DNA from: Dongia_B sp035539215
Lineage (GTDB): Bacteria; Pseudomonadota; Alphaproteobacteria; Dongiales; Dongiaceae
Length of the DNA stretch: 64,000 bases
Direction: 5' to 3'
Assembly: GCA_035539215.1 (NCBI GenBank)
Contig: DATLIX010000159.1
Location: forward strand, 1-64,000
Shown here: piece by piece, positions 25,448 through 33,607 of the stretch
How the letters are laid out: every line of letters begins with the position of its first letter
Numbering within the stretch: position 1 is the first letter of the stretch
The notes under the pieces: model-generated
What the model was told of the DNA's origin: nothing
Databases searched by the model: none
The model's input: only the letters and a program-made list of their open reading frames with translations
Program-made: the position numbers and the translations under genes

Positions 25448-25903
25448 TCAACTGGGGGCGCCGGTATCCGCGAGCAGCAGCCGCATGCGGCGCAGGGTGC
25501 CGGGCTTTGCCACCAGATCGGCCAGGGAATAGCCGTCGAGCGTCGTGAGAAACGCCTGCAAGGCTTCCTCCAGCGGTCCGCGCAGGCCGCAGGCCGGCGC
25601 CACCACGCAGCGATTGTCGTCCCGGCTGAAGCATTCGACGATGTCGAAGCCGTCTTCGGTCGCCCGCACTACCTTGCCGAGGATGATCTGCGCCGCCGGC
25701 CGCGCCAGGCGCAATCCCCCGCCCCGGCCGCGCAGGCTCTCGACGAAACCGGCCTGGGCCAGGGTCTGGGTCACCTTCATCAGGTGATTGCGGGAAATGT
25801 CGTAGCGGCGCGCGATCTCTTCGATCGTATGCAGATGGTCGGACTCCATCGCCAGCAGCATCAAGAGCCGCAGGGCATAATCGGTATGCAGGGTCAGGCG
25901 CAT
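25448..25903 (-). CDS. nsrR: Rrf2-family nitric-oxide-sensing repressor NsrR
   Basis: A 151-residue winged-helix repressor. The N-terminus MRLTLHTDYALRLLMLLAM and recognition region ISRNHLMKVTQTLAQAGFV are characteristic. C91, C99 and C105 (ECFSRDDNRCVVAPACGLR) are the iron-sulfur ligands, and the tail GYSLADLV matches NsrR rather than IscR. Nitric oxide destroys the cluster and releases repression. The frame is open up to 26122, but family alignment fixes ATG 25903. A palindrome at 25949-25967 suggests autoregulation; the haemoglobin gene 123 bp downstream has the same site. Confidence 0.9.
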   Translation of the reverse strand: MRLTLHTDYALRLLMLLAMESDHLHTIEEIARRYDISRNHLMKVTQTLAQAGFVESLRGRGGGLRLARPAAQIILGKVVRATEDGFDIVECFSRDDNRCVVAPACGLRGPLEEALQAFLTTLDGYSLADLVAKPGTLRRMRLLLADTGAPS

Positions 25904-25948
25904 GGTCGAGAATCCATCGGAGGGCAAGGCATTTTGCCACGGCGCAAT

Positions 25949-25967
25949 ATGGTATAATAAATGCCTT
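25949..25967 (-). promoter_or_regulatory. NsrR-type operator upstream of nsrR
   Basis: ATGGTAT-N5-ATGCCTT on the plus strand, which reads AAGGCAT-N5-ATACCAT towards nsrR. It shares both arms and the 5-bp spacing with the operator before the haemoglobin gene. AT-rich -10-like DNA overlaps it, 46-64 bp before the nsrR start. Confidence 0.7.
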
Positions 25968-26000
25968 TTATCCAGATGCCTTCTGGAAACGGCCGGCCGG

Positions 26001-28049
26001 CTATCTGCTGGCTTCGGCCGCGTGGCCGAAAAGCCAGGCGAAATCGCCGGCGTAGGAACCGAAAACCAGATCGTTGCCGATCCGGCTGAGATGGTTGTCG
26101 TCGACATAGATGGGAATGCCATGACGATGCTGGCGGCATGTCGTGCCGTCGCAGATCACGGCGAATGGATCGATCAGCCGCACATCAGCGTTGCTCATGC
26201 TGACATCGTTCAGCGCCGTCAAGATGCGTTGATGCTGGGCCTCGATCTCGACCCGCGGACGCGCGCAGGTATCCTCGGGCAGTCTCATTTTCCGGGCGCG
26301 CATGAGGCAGGCGGCGCCCTCGTGGCTGAATTGCGGTTCCGGCGCGATGATCAGGATGCGCTGGATGCCGAGATGCTTCAGGCTGTGCACCGTATCGGCA
26401 AGGCTGGTGGAAAGTGTCCGATACTGATCCGAAGCCGGATTCCCATCGCCGCCCGTCGTCAGGCTGCGGGACGCCCGGAAGGCATTGTCGCCGCCGACAT
26501 AGATGCCCCAGTTCGCCTGGATGACGGCAAAGGAAATCGCCGCCTGGCCGTCCCTGAGGGCATCGAGACCGCTTTTCCAGGTATCGACACATCCTTGCGA
26601 TTGGCCGAAGAAGACGACATCGGCGCTGAGCAGGGGCGGGCAAGCGGGACGCACCAGGGTGACCCATTTGGCATTGGCCTTGTCGGCCATCGCCGCCAGA
26701 GGCGCATAGGATTCGCGCGCATGCGAATCGCCGATGAGCAGCCCCAAAGTCTTGCCCGATGCGGCCTGCAGGCAGCCGGACTGGTATGCCCATTTTCCCC
26801 TGACGATGCACGCATCATCGACCGATTTCAGCATTCCCTTGCCGGGCCAGTTTTCCGCTGTGAGCGTCGCACTGACCGCCGGACCCACGATTTTCTGATA
26901 GACGAGGCCGGGAACGGCGGCAGCCAGACTGGCGGCGATGCCGATCCCGACCGTGATGCTGCGCCGCCGCGTCAGCAAGCGGGACTTGTTCCGGGCCACC
27001 GGCCGTTCGATGGCAAAATAGGTCGCCGTCGCCAGCAGCAGGCTCAGCGCGCCGCCGATCAGCAGGTCGGCGGCAAGCGCGTGATCGCCGAAGCGATAGA
27101 TGCGGCCCAAGGTGAGCAGCGGCCAATGCCACAGATACCAGCCATAGGAGACGAGCCCGAGGCTGACGAAAGGCGGCGTCGCCAGCAGACGCCGCACCGG
27201 CGTCATGGCATCGGCTTCGCCGGCGGCGATGACGAAGACGGCACCGAGTACAGGGATGATCGGATACCAGGAGGGATAAAGCAGCGCCGGCGAATACAGA
27301 TAGACGCAGGCGACGATCATCGCCAGCCCCAGCATGCCAAGAACATGCGTCACGATCGAAAACCTGCGGAGCCGTTCGGCAAGCACCGCCGCCAGCGCGC
27401 CGGCGACAAATTCCCACGCGCGGCAAACCATGAGGAAGAAGGCGCGGTTCCGGTCGGGATCGGTGAAAAGAACGCATCCCGCGAGCGAAACGAGGACAAT
27501 CGCAACGGCGCCCCAGAAGAGGCCGCGATTGTGCCGGGCCATCGCGGCCGGACGCGTCAGCAGCCAGATCAGGACCGGCGCCGCCACATAGAACTGCGCC
27601 TCCACCCCCAGCGACCAGGTATGAAGCAACGGCTTCGCTTCCGCCGCCGTGTCGAAATATCCCTGGCGGTCGAGGAAGAAGTGATTGGAGATCATCAGCG
27701 CCGCCGCCGTGGCGGAACGGCCGAAGTCGCTGAACTCATCCGGCGTTATCAGCACCAGGGCCGCGAGGCCGGCGATGCTGAGAATGACCGTCAGCAGCAG
27801 CGGCATAAGACGCAGCACGCGACGGGCATAGAAATCCGTCAGCGAGAAGCGCGATCCGCGCATCTGGTCGATGATGTGGCCAATGATCAGGAAGCCGGAG
27901 ATGACGAAAAAGACGTCGACACCGACAAAACCGCCGGAAAACCCCGGCACTCCGATGTGATAGCCAATGACAGCCAGGATCGCGATGGCGCGCAGGCCAT
28001 CGACATAAGGCCGGTAACCTTCGGCCTTCCCCTTCCCCCTGATAACCAA
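26001..28049 (-). CDS. Acyltransferase-3 / SGNH two-domain membrane protein (OafA-like)
   Basis: A 682-residue inner-membrane enzyme. Residues about 10-340 are an acyltransferase-3 domain: GYRPYVDGLRAIAILAVIGYH at the start, ISGFLI, and the catalytic-type RRVLRLMP. Ten or so helices follow. Residues about 430-682 form an SGNH-like domain with IGDSHARESY and a C-terminal DDNHLS. Such proteins O-acetylate surface polysaccharides by moving acyl groups across the membrane. Translation probably starts at TTG 28049, which has GGAGGAG 8 bp upstream. The gene ends about 100 bp before nsrR on the same strand. Confidence 0.9.
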   Translation of the reverse strand: MVIRGKGKAEGYRPYVDGLRAIAILAVIGYHIGVPGFSGGFVGVDVFFVISGFLIIGHIIDQMRGSRFSLTDFYARRVLRLMPLLLTVILSIAGLAALVLITPDEFSDFGRSATAAALMISNHFFLDRQGYFDTAAEAKPLLHTWSLGVEAQFYVAAPVLIWLLTRPAAMARHNRGLFWGAVAIVLVSLAGCVLFTDPDRNRAFFLMVCRAWEFVAGALAAVLAERLRRFSIVTHVLGMLGLAMIVACVYLYSPALLYPSWYPIIPVLGAVFVIAAGEADAMTPVRRLLATPPFVSLGLVSYGWYLWHWPLLTLGRIYRFGDHALAADLLIGGALSLLLATATYFAIERPVARNKSRLLTRRRSITVGIGIAASLAAAVPGLVYQKIVGPAVSATLTAENWPGKGMLKSVDDACIVRGKWAYQSGCLQAASGKTLGLLIGDSHARESYAPLAAMADKANAKWVTLVRPACPPLLSADVVFFGQSQGCVDTWKSGLDALRDGQAAISFAVIQANWGIYVGGDNAFRASRSLTTGGDGNPASDQYRTLSTSLADTVHSLKHLGIQRILIIAPEPQFSHEGAACLMRARKMRLPEDTCARPRVEIEAQHQRILTALNDVSMSNADVRLIDPFAVICDGTTCRQHRHGIPIYVDDNHLSRIGNDLVFGSYAGDFAWLFGHAAEASR

Positions 28050-28414
28050 CTCCCGACTCCTCCAATATTCGCCAGGGATAGCATTATCCTGTGCAGGCGA
28101 ATAGCCGACGATGAGCCATGCGCCTTACAGCCGTATGACGGGGCACTGGGGAAAGCCGTTCTGCGCGACGAATGAATGGTTTGGGCGGTGCTGCCGGCCA
28201 TTACGCGACGACCGCGGTATCCAAGGGGGCAGGCAAGGGCAAGCTTTCCTTGCCTGTCGAGCAGAATTGCTCGCTTTACCCTATCGGCTGAATAGAGATT
28301 ATTGATCTCATCAGGAACCAACAATACCGCACCGCACGGCTGGCTGCGAAGCGCCAGGGCTGGAAGGCCGTTTCCGTCAACGGGAGCGGCTTGGGATGGA
28401 AGAGGAGACAGGCG
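28050..28414. other. Divergent intergenic region before the organosulfur cluster
   Basis: About 365 bp separating the acyltransferase and the flavin monooxygenase genes. It must contain both promoters. No SAM riboswitch or known sulfur-regulator site could be recognised by eye. A TTGATCTCATCA sequence at 28302 resembles an FNR box but has a 3-bp spacer. Confidence 0.45.
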
Positions 28415-29812
28415 ATGAGCGATGCTCTTGCAGGCGATCGGCCGAGGCGCGGCCAGCTGAAGCTGGGCGCCTTCATGTATCCCGCCGGCCACCACGTCGC
28501 GGCCTGGCGCCATCCCGACGTCTCCGCCGCCGCCACCACCGACTTCGCCTATCGCGTGGATTTCGCGCGCAAGGCGGAAGCGGCGAAGTTCGACCTCATC
28601 TTCCTCGCCGACGGCGTCGGCGTCGGCGATCACCGCACCAATGTGCTGAGCCGCAGCGATGAATGGTCGATCGGCTTCGAGCCCGTGACCCTGCTCTCGG
28701 CACTTTCCGTGGTGACCGAGCGCATCGGCCTGGTTGCGACCGCCTCCACCACCTTTCAGGAACCCTATAACCTCGCCCGCTTCTTCGCCTCGCTCGACCA
28801 GCTGAGTCAGGGCCGCGCCGGCTGGAACCTCGTCACTTCCTCGAGCGAGCTGGAAGCGAAGAACTTCTCCTCGCTGCCCCATCTCGCCCATGCCGACCGC
28901 TACGGCCGCGCCAATGAGTTCATCGACGTGGTGCTGGGGCTGTGGAACTCCTGGGAGGACGATGCCTTCCTGCGCGACAAGGCGAGCGGCCGCTTCTTCG
29001 ATCCCGAGAAGCTGCATCTCCTCAATCATGTCGGCCGGCATTTCAGCGTACGCGGCCCCTTGAATGTCGCGCGCTCGCCGCAGGGTCATCCGGTGGTGGT
29101 GCAGGCAGGTTCCTCGGAGGCCGGACAGGAGCTGGCGGCGCGCACCGCGGAAGTCGTCTTCACCGCGCAACGCACGCTGGCCGACGCGCAAAAATTCTAT
29201 GCCGCGCTCAAGGCCCGGCTGGCGAAGTATGGCCGCGATGCCGATGACCTCAAGATCATGCCGGGCGTCTTCCCGGTGGTGGGCCGCAGCGAAGCGGAAG
29301 CCCAGGACAAGTTCGAGCAGTTGCAGGACCTGATCCATCCGGAGATCGGCCTTGCCTTGCTCTCCAACTACATCGGCAATTTCGACTTGTCGGTCTACCC
29401 GCTCGACGGACCGCTGCCGGATCTGCCGGTGACCAATGCCAGCCTCAGCCGCCAGCAACTGCTGGTCGACCTCGCCCGCCGGGAGAATCTCAGCATCCGC
29501 CAGCTATATCTGCGCGTCGCCGGGGCGCGCGGCCATTGGCAGCTGGTGGGCACGGCCGAGCAGATCGCCGACCAGCTGGAAGAGCGCTTCCTCGGTTACG
29601 GCGCTGACGGCTTCAACATCATGCCGCCGACCGTCCCGGGCGGCCTCGACGATTTCATCGAGCTGGTGATTCCCGAATTGCGTCGCCGCGGCCTCTTCCG
29701 CAGCGAATACGAGGGCAAGACCCTGCGCGAAAATCTCGGCCTCAAATTTCCCGCCCACCGACCGCACCACCAGAACCGCACCGATCCGACAAGCATCGCC
29801 GCGGCCGAATAG
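28415..29812 (+). CDS. LLM-class flavin-dependent monooxygenase (NtaA/SnaA/DszA family)
   Basis: A 465-residue TIM-barrel enzyme that uses reduced FMN and O2. Family blocks include LKLGAFMYPAGHHVAAWRHP, FARKAEAAKFDLIFLADG, ATASTTFQEPYNLARFFASLD, GRAGWNLVTS and DGFNIMPP. It is in the nitrilotriacetate/dibenzothiophene-sulfone monooxygenase branch, whose members often cleave C-S or C-N bonds of organosulfur compounds. The upstream in-frame ATG at 28391 lacks a ribosome site, while GAGGAGACAGG precedes 28415. It opens a same-strand run with a sulfate-ester dioxygenase and an ABC importer, so a desulfurisation role is likely. A flavin reductase is not encoded here. Confidence 0.9.
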   Translation: MSDALAGDRPRRGQLKLGAFMYPAGHHVAAWRHPDVSAAATTDFAYRVDFARKAEAAKFDLIFLADGVGVGDHRTNVLSRSDEWSIGFEPVTLLSALSVVTERIGLVATASTTFQEPYNLARFFASLDQLSQGRAGWNLVTSSSELEAKNFSSLPHLAHADRYGRANEFIDVVLGLWNSWEDDAFLRDKASGRFFDPEKLHLLNHVGRHFSVRGPLNVARSPQGHPVVVQAGSSEAGQELAARTAEVVFTAQRTLADAQKFYAALKARLAKYGRDADDLKIMPGVFPVVGRSEAEAQDKFEQLQDLIHPEIGLALLSNYIGNFDLSVYPLDGPLPDLPVTNASLSRQQLLVDLARRENLSIRQLYLRVAGARGHWQLVGTAEQIADQLEERFLGYGADGFNIMPPTVPGGLDDFIELVIPELRRRGLFRSEYEGKTLRENLGLKFPAHRPHHQNRTDPTSIAAAE

Positions 29813-29845
29813 AGCATCCCATCCAGCGACGACAGGAGATATTCC

Positions 29846-30790
29846 ATGAGTGCACAGCTTCAGGAAAAGCCCACCGCAGCAATCCGCGCCCTGCCTTTCG
29901 AGGTGAAGCGGATCGCCGGTCGCATCGGCGCCGAGATCAGCGGCATCAAATTGAGCGGCGATCTCAGCCAGGAGGTCTATAAGGCCCTCCGCTCGACGCT
30001 GCTGGAACACCGGGTGATCTTCATCCGCGGCCAGCAGCATCTTGACGACGCCGAGCAGGAACGCTTCGCCCGGCTGTTCGGCGAGCTGGTGGCCCACCCG
30101 ACCGAGAAGGTGCGCAAAGGCTCGACCGCCATCCTGGAACTCGATACCGGCAATGGCAACGGCAAGGCCGATCAGTGGCATACCGACGTCACCTTCGTCG
30201 ACGCCTATCCGCAGATCTCCATCCTGCGCTCGGTGCAGGTGCCTGAATATGGCGGCGACACGGTCTGGGCCAATACCGTTGCCGCCTACGAATACCTGCC
30301 GGCCGAGCTGAAGGAGCTCGCCGAGCGTCTCTGGGCGGTGCACAGCAATCAGTATGACTATGCCGCCCAGCGGCCGCATGCCAGCGAGGCCGAGAAGAAG
30401 CATTACGAGAACACCTTTGCCTCGACCGTCTATGAGACCGAGCACCCGGTGGTGCGCATCCATCCGGAGACCGGCGAGAAATCGCTGATCCTCGGCTATT
30501 TCATCCAGAAATTCGTCGGCCAGAACCACGTCGATTCCGCCAAGCTGTTCGAGATCCTGCAGGGTCATGTGACACGGCTGGAGAATACCGTGCGCTGGCG
30601 CTGGCAGGCGGGCGATGTGGTGATCTGGGACAACCGCACGACGCAGCACATCGCCATCGATGACTACGGCGACCAGCGCCGCATCGTCCGCCGCTCGACC
30701 ATCGCCGGCGATGTGCCGGTCAGCGTCGACGGCAAGCACAGCCGCATCCGCAGCAAGGTCGTGCCGCTGCGTCCGCAGGCGGCGGAGTGA
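29846..30790 (+). CDS. atsK: TauD-family alpha-ketoglutarate dioxygenase, alkylsulfatase AtsK-like
   Basis: A 314-residue Fe(II)/2-oxoglutarate dioxygenase. Iron ligands are H112, D114 (QWHTDVTF) and H268 (TTQHIAIDD), and R279/R283 bind 2-oxoglutarate and substrate carboxylate or sulfate. Long stretches such as VYETEHPVVRIHPETGE and ILQGHVTRLENTVRWRWQAGD match Pseudomonas AtsK, which cleaves alkyl sulfate esters to sulfate and aldehyde. All ligands keep AtsK spacing with a 4-residue shift. GACAGGAG precedes the ATG, 33 bp after the monooxygenase. It would act in the cytoplasm on sulfate esters taken up by the importer encoded downstream. Confidence 0.92.
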   Translation: MSAQLQEKPTAAIRALPFEVKRIAGRIGAEISGIKLSGDLSQEVYKALRSTLLEHRVIFIRGQQHLDDAEQERFARLFGELVAHPTEKVRKGSTAILELDTGNGNGKADQWHTDVTFVDAYPQISILRSVQVPEYGGDTVWANTVAAYEYLPAELKELAERLWAVHSNQYDYAAQRPHASEAEKKHYENTFASTVYETEHPVVRIHPETGEKSLILGYFIQKFVGQNHVDSAKLFEILQGHVTRLENTVRWRWQAGDVVIWDNRTTQHIAIDDYGDQRRIVRRSTIAGDVPVSVDGKHSRIRSKVVPLRPQAAE

Positions 30791-30852
30791 GATCTGGCCG
30801 CACCCGATCGAGACCTGAGATGACCGACTTCGTGCAACCTGTATCCCCCTCT

Positions 30853-30970
30853 CCACTGTCACCCTCGGACTTGATCCGAGGGTCCATGGGCGAACACCGC
30901 ACGGTCGCTATCATGGATGCCCGGTCGACGCATATCGACCTCCGCCGACAGATCAAGTCCGGGCATGGCA
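30853..30970. repeat. Intergenic mosaic repeat with TTGATCC hairpin
   Basis: CCCTCGGA-CTTGA-TCCGAGGG (30862-30882) forms an 8-bp hairpin. About 30 bp later CATGGATGCCCGG and GATCAAGTCCGGGCATGG (30912-30969) form a related inverted pair. Sequences of this type are common intergenic elements in alphaproteobacterial genomes. Confidence 0.7.
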
Positions 30971-31003
30971 AGGGAGGTGAGAGCGGGGAGCTGTTCATCG
31001 CTT

Positions 31004-31150
31004 CCCCCCTCACCCCACCCCTCCCCCGCGAGGGGAGAGGGAGTTCACCGAGCGTTGTCGCTGATCTGGTCTCTCTGGATAGGAACATAGACAGGAGATC
31101 GACAACAGCGCTCCCTCCCCCCTCGCGGGGGAGGGGTGGGGTGAGGGGGC
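31004..31150. repeat. GC-rich palindromic intergenic repeat (REP-like), copy 3
   Basis: Arms of about 40 bp (31004-31043 and 31111-31150) are inverted copies, each with the core CTCCCCCGCGAGGGG or its complement. It lies next to another repeat in the gap between the dioxygenase and the binding-protein genes. With that repeat it fills most of the 495-bp gap (30791-31285), so the downstream transport genes may have their own promoter. Confidence 0.85.
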
Positions 31151-31285
31151 GTGGGCGCCTGATGAAGCGATGTAGCTGCGCGCGCCGCTGATCCGGCGCG
31201 CCCCCGACAAAGAACGAAACGACCAACAGCACCACGACAACCGGCCGTCGCACACCGCGGGGCCGTAACGAAGGAAATCTGACCG

Positions 31286-32383
31286 ATGAAACGCACTTTT
31301 CTGGCCGTCCTGCTGGGCGGCATCCTTACCGCAAGCACGGCCTTCGCCGACCCGACCGTGATCCGCGTCGGCTATCCCGGCGTCGGCGTCGACAACCAGC
31401 CCTATGGCTATGGCGATTCCGTCTCGCTGGCCCGCATCGGCAACTACCTCGAGGACGAATTCAAGAACGATCCCAATATCAAGGTCGAGTGGACCTTCTT
31501 CCGCGGCGCGGGTCCGGAACTGAACGAGGCCCTGGCCGCGCATCAGCTGGATATCGCCGCCGGTCTCGGCGATCTGCCCTCGATCGTCGGCCGCGCCCGC
31601 GGCTTGAAGACCAAGTTCCTGCTGCCCGCCAGCGAACACGGCTCGCTCTATCTCGCCGTCTCGCCGAAATCCAACATCAATTCGATCGACGATCTCAAAG
31701 GCAAGAAGGTGGCGCAGTTCCGCGGCACCAATCTGCAGATCGCCACCGACGCGGTGCTGGAGGCGCATCACTTGACCGAGAAGGATGTGAAGTTCGTCAG
31801 CCTGACCACGGCCGACGGCCTGGCCGCCCTCACCTCCGGCAATGTCGACGGCTCTTTCGGCGGCGAGGAATATCTCGATCTGCAGAAGCGCGGCATCGTC
31901 AAGATCGTCTATGCCAGCAAGAAGGACCTGCCGATCTTCGGTACCAACTCGGCCATCTTCGTCACCGAGGATTTCGAACAGGCACATCCCGATCTGACCC
32001 AGCGCGTCGTGACGGCCTTCGTCAAGGCGGCCGCCTGGGGCTCGACCGAGGCCAACCGCCAGCAGGTCTTTGCCGCCTGGGCCAAGGCCGGCGTGCCGGT
32101 GGAAAGCTTCGCCGAGGATTTCGAAGGCCAGACGCTGGCGCGCCGCAATACGGCGGTGATCGATGACTTCATCAAGGCCCGCTACCAGGACAAGGCGGAC
32201 AAGGCCAAGCAATATGGCCTGATCAAGAAGGATATCGATCTTAACAGCTGGTTCGAGCCGAAATATCTCGAGACCGCGCTGAAGCAGCTGAAGCTGGAGA
32301 ATTTCTGGCCGCGCTATGACGCCGACGGCAAGAAGATCGCCGACGGTACGGTGGAAAGCCAGAAGCAGGCTTCCGCGCAGTAA
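31286..32383 (+). CDS. ABC transporter substrate-binding protein for sulfonates/sulfate esters (AtsR/SsuA-like)
   Basis: A 365-residue periplasmic protein. The signal peptide MKRTFLAVLLGGILTASTAFA is cut before DPT. The mature part follows the SsuA pattern: IRVGYPGVGVDNQPYG, EWTFFRGAGPELNEALAAHQLDIA and AQFRGTNLQIATDAVLEAH. It lies after the atsK-like gene and before two permeases and an ATPase, the gene content of the Pseudomonas ats cluster. The substrate is therefore probably an alkyl sulfate ester or sulfonate. A very stable hairpin follows, which may raise its level relative to the permeases. Confidence 0.88.
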   Translation: MKRTFLAVLLGGILTASTAFADPTVIRVGYPGVGVDNQPYGYGDSVSLARIGNYLEDEFKNDPNIKVEWTFFRGAGPELNEALAAHQLDIAAGLGDLPSIVGRARGLKTKFLLPASEHGSLYLAVSPKSNINSIDDLKGKKVAQFRGTNLQIATDAVLEAHHLTEKDVKFVSLTTADGLAALTSGNVDGSFGGEEYLDLQKRGIVKIVYASKKDLPIFGTNSAIFVTEDFEQAHPDLTQRVVTAFVKAAAWGSTEANRQQVFAAWAKAGVPVESFAEDFEGQTLARRNTAVIDDFIKARYQDKADKAKQYGLIKKDIDLNSWFEPKYLETALKQLKLENFWPRYDADGKKIADGTVESQKQASAQ

Positions 32384-32405
32384 GCGGCCGGCTTCTGAAG
32401 CGCGA

Positions 32406-32443
32406 GGCTTTCAGGTTGCAGCAGGAAGGCTGCAACCTGAAAG
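32406..32443 (+). promoter_or_regulatory. Stable intra-operon stem-loop after the binding-protein gene
   Basis: Perfect 16-bp arms GCTTTCAGGTTGCAGC (32406-32421) and GCTGCAACCTGAAAGC (32428-32443) enclose the loop AGGAAG. No T-run follows, so it is more likely an mRNA 3'-end stabiliser or attenuator than a simple terminator. Confidence 0.85.
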
Positions 32444-32483
32444 CTGAACCGCCCTCCATCATTTTGCAGAGAGACGGATTGAG

Positions 32484-32539
32484 CCGTCAGGTGAAATCGC
32501 CCGGTCAGATGAAAACGCCTGGGCGAGTCCACCTGACGG
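32484..32539 (+). promoter_or_regulatory. Second intra-operon stem-loop before the permease gene
   Basis: Arms CCGTCAGGTG (32484-32493) and CACCTGACGG (32530-32539) pair perfectly, with a possible inner CGCCC/GGGCG pairing. It ends 30 bp before the permease start and could mask translation or take part in attenuation. Confidence 0.7.
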
Positions 32540-32569
32540 TATCCGGCTCTAGACGAAGGAAGGGACATC

Positions 32570-33607
32570 ATGGCCCGCGCATCGCATCCGCTGACGCAAT
32601 CCGTGCAACGCTCGGCCAGCCACGCCGTCAACGGCGTTGCGGCCGACCAGCAGGCCGCACTCCTGCTGGGTGGCTACCACAGCTCTCCCATCGGGGATGC
32701 CTTGGTGGCGGCGGCGCTCGACAGCATTGCCGATGCCAGGAGCGCCGATGCCAGGAGCGCCGATGCCAGGAGCGCCGATTCGCAGGCCGCTTCCGATGAG
32801 GTCAGCGCCGATGATCAAGCGGGCCGCCTGTTTCGCCGCCTGCTGGCGAGCGACAGGACCGGCCGGCTGATCCTCGGCCTGTCGTTGCCGCTGATCGTGC
32901 TCCTTGCCTGGCAGCTGTCGTCCAGCTTTGGCTGGTTGCCGGACCAGATCCTGCCGGCGCCGGCGCTGGTCTGGCAGACGTTGCAGGAACGTATCGCCGA
33001 TGGCAGCCTGTGGGGCGATACCAGCATCAGCCTGCTGCGCGTGCTGCGAGGCTTCGCTTTAGGGGCGGCCGCAGGCCTGGTCCTCGGCGGCACCATGGCG
33101 GCGTCGCGCCGCCTGCACGATTATCTCAATCCGCTGTTTCTCGCGGTCAGCCAGGTGCCGACCCTGGGCTGGGTGCCGCTGCTGATCCTGCTGATCGGCA
33201 TCGACGAGGGGCTGAAGAATACGCTGGTCGCCTTGTCCGTCTTCATCCCGGTGACGCTCGGCACCTATCAGGGCATCCGCGACGTCCCCCATGCCTATCG
33301 TGAAGTCGGCGCCGTGTTCACCTTCAGCAGCACCCAGATGCTGCGCACCATCGTCCTGCCGGCCGCCGTGCCGGCGATCTTCACCGGCCTGCGGGAAGGC
33401 CTCTCCAACGGCTGGCAGACCCTGGTCGCCGTCGAGCTCCTGGCCTCGACCGAAGGCCTCGGCTATCAGATGGCCTATGGCCGCCAGCTGTTCCAGCTGG
33501 AACTCGTCATCGCCGGCATGCTGGTGATCGGCTTGATCGGCTTTGCCTTCGATTTCCTGCTCGGCCGCATCGAGAATCATCTGCAGCGCTGGAAGGTGGC
33601 GGCATGA
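32570..33607 (+). CDS. ABC transporter permease (AtsB/SsuC-like) with long N-terminal extension
   Basis: A 345-residue inner-membrane protein. The first 95 or so residues are hydrophilic, Ala/Ser/Asp-rich and unusual for the family; they include three copies of DARSA encoded by a 15-bp repeat. The remaining 250 residues are a normal permease with six helices and the EAA loop YREVGAVFTFSSTQMLRTIVLP. GAAGGGACATC precedes the ATG. Its end overlaps the next gene by 4 bp. It probably pairs with the second permease as a heterodimer for uptake of organosulfur compounds. Confidence 0.88.
   Translation: MARASHPLTQSVQRSASHAVNGVAADQQAALLLGGYHSSPIGDALVAAALDSIADARSADARSADARSADSQAASDEVSADDQAGRLFRRLLASDRTGRLILGLSLPLIVLLAWQLSSSFGWLPDQILPAPALVWQTLQERIADGSLWGDTSISLLRVLRGFALGAAAGLVLGGTMAASRRLHDYLNPLFLAVSQVPTLGWVPLLILLIGIDEGLKNTLVALSVFIPVTLGTYQGIRDVPHAYREVGAVFTFSSTQMLRTIVLPAAVPAIFTGLREGLSNGWQTLVAVELLASTEGLGYQMAYGRQLFQLELVIAGMLVIGLIGFAFDFLLGRIENHLQRWKVAA
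32732..32776 (+). repeat. 15-bp in-frame tandem repeat, three perfect copies
   Basis: GATGCCAGGAGCGCC is repeated at 32732, 32747 and 32762 inside the permease gene, encoding three copies of Asp-Ala-Arg-Ser-Ala. Being a multiple of 3 it keeps the frame whatever the copy number. Confidence 0.95.

Noticed and set aside
25902..28175. 757-codon plus-strand frame antisense to nsrR leader and acyltransferase-SGNH gene
   Set aside because: Composition is Arg/Gln/Gly-rich with no family signature, and the opposite strand encodes a clear two-domain membrane enzyme.
28302..28314. TTGATCTCATCA as a second FNR box
   Set aside because: Half-sites are separated by 3 bp instead of 4 and the right half is incomplete.
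32732..32776. CRISPR-like repeat array
   Set aside because: The 15-bp units are contiguous without spacers and lie in frame inside a permease gene.
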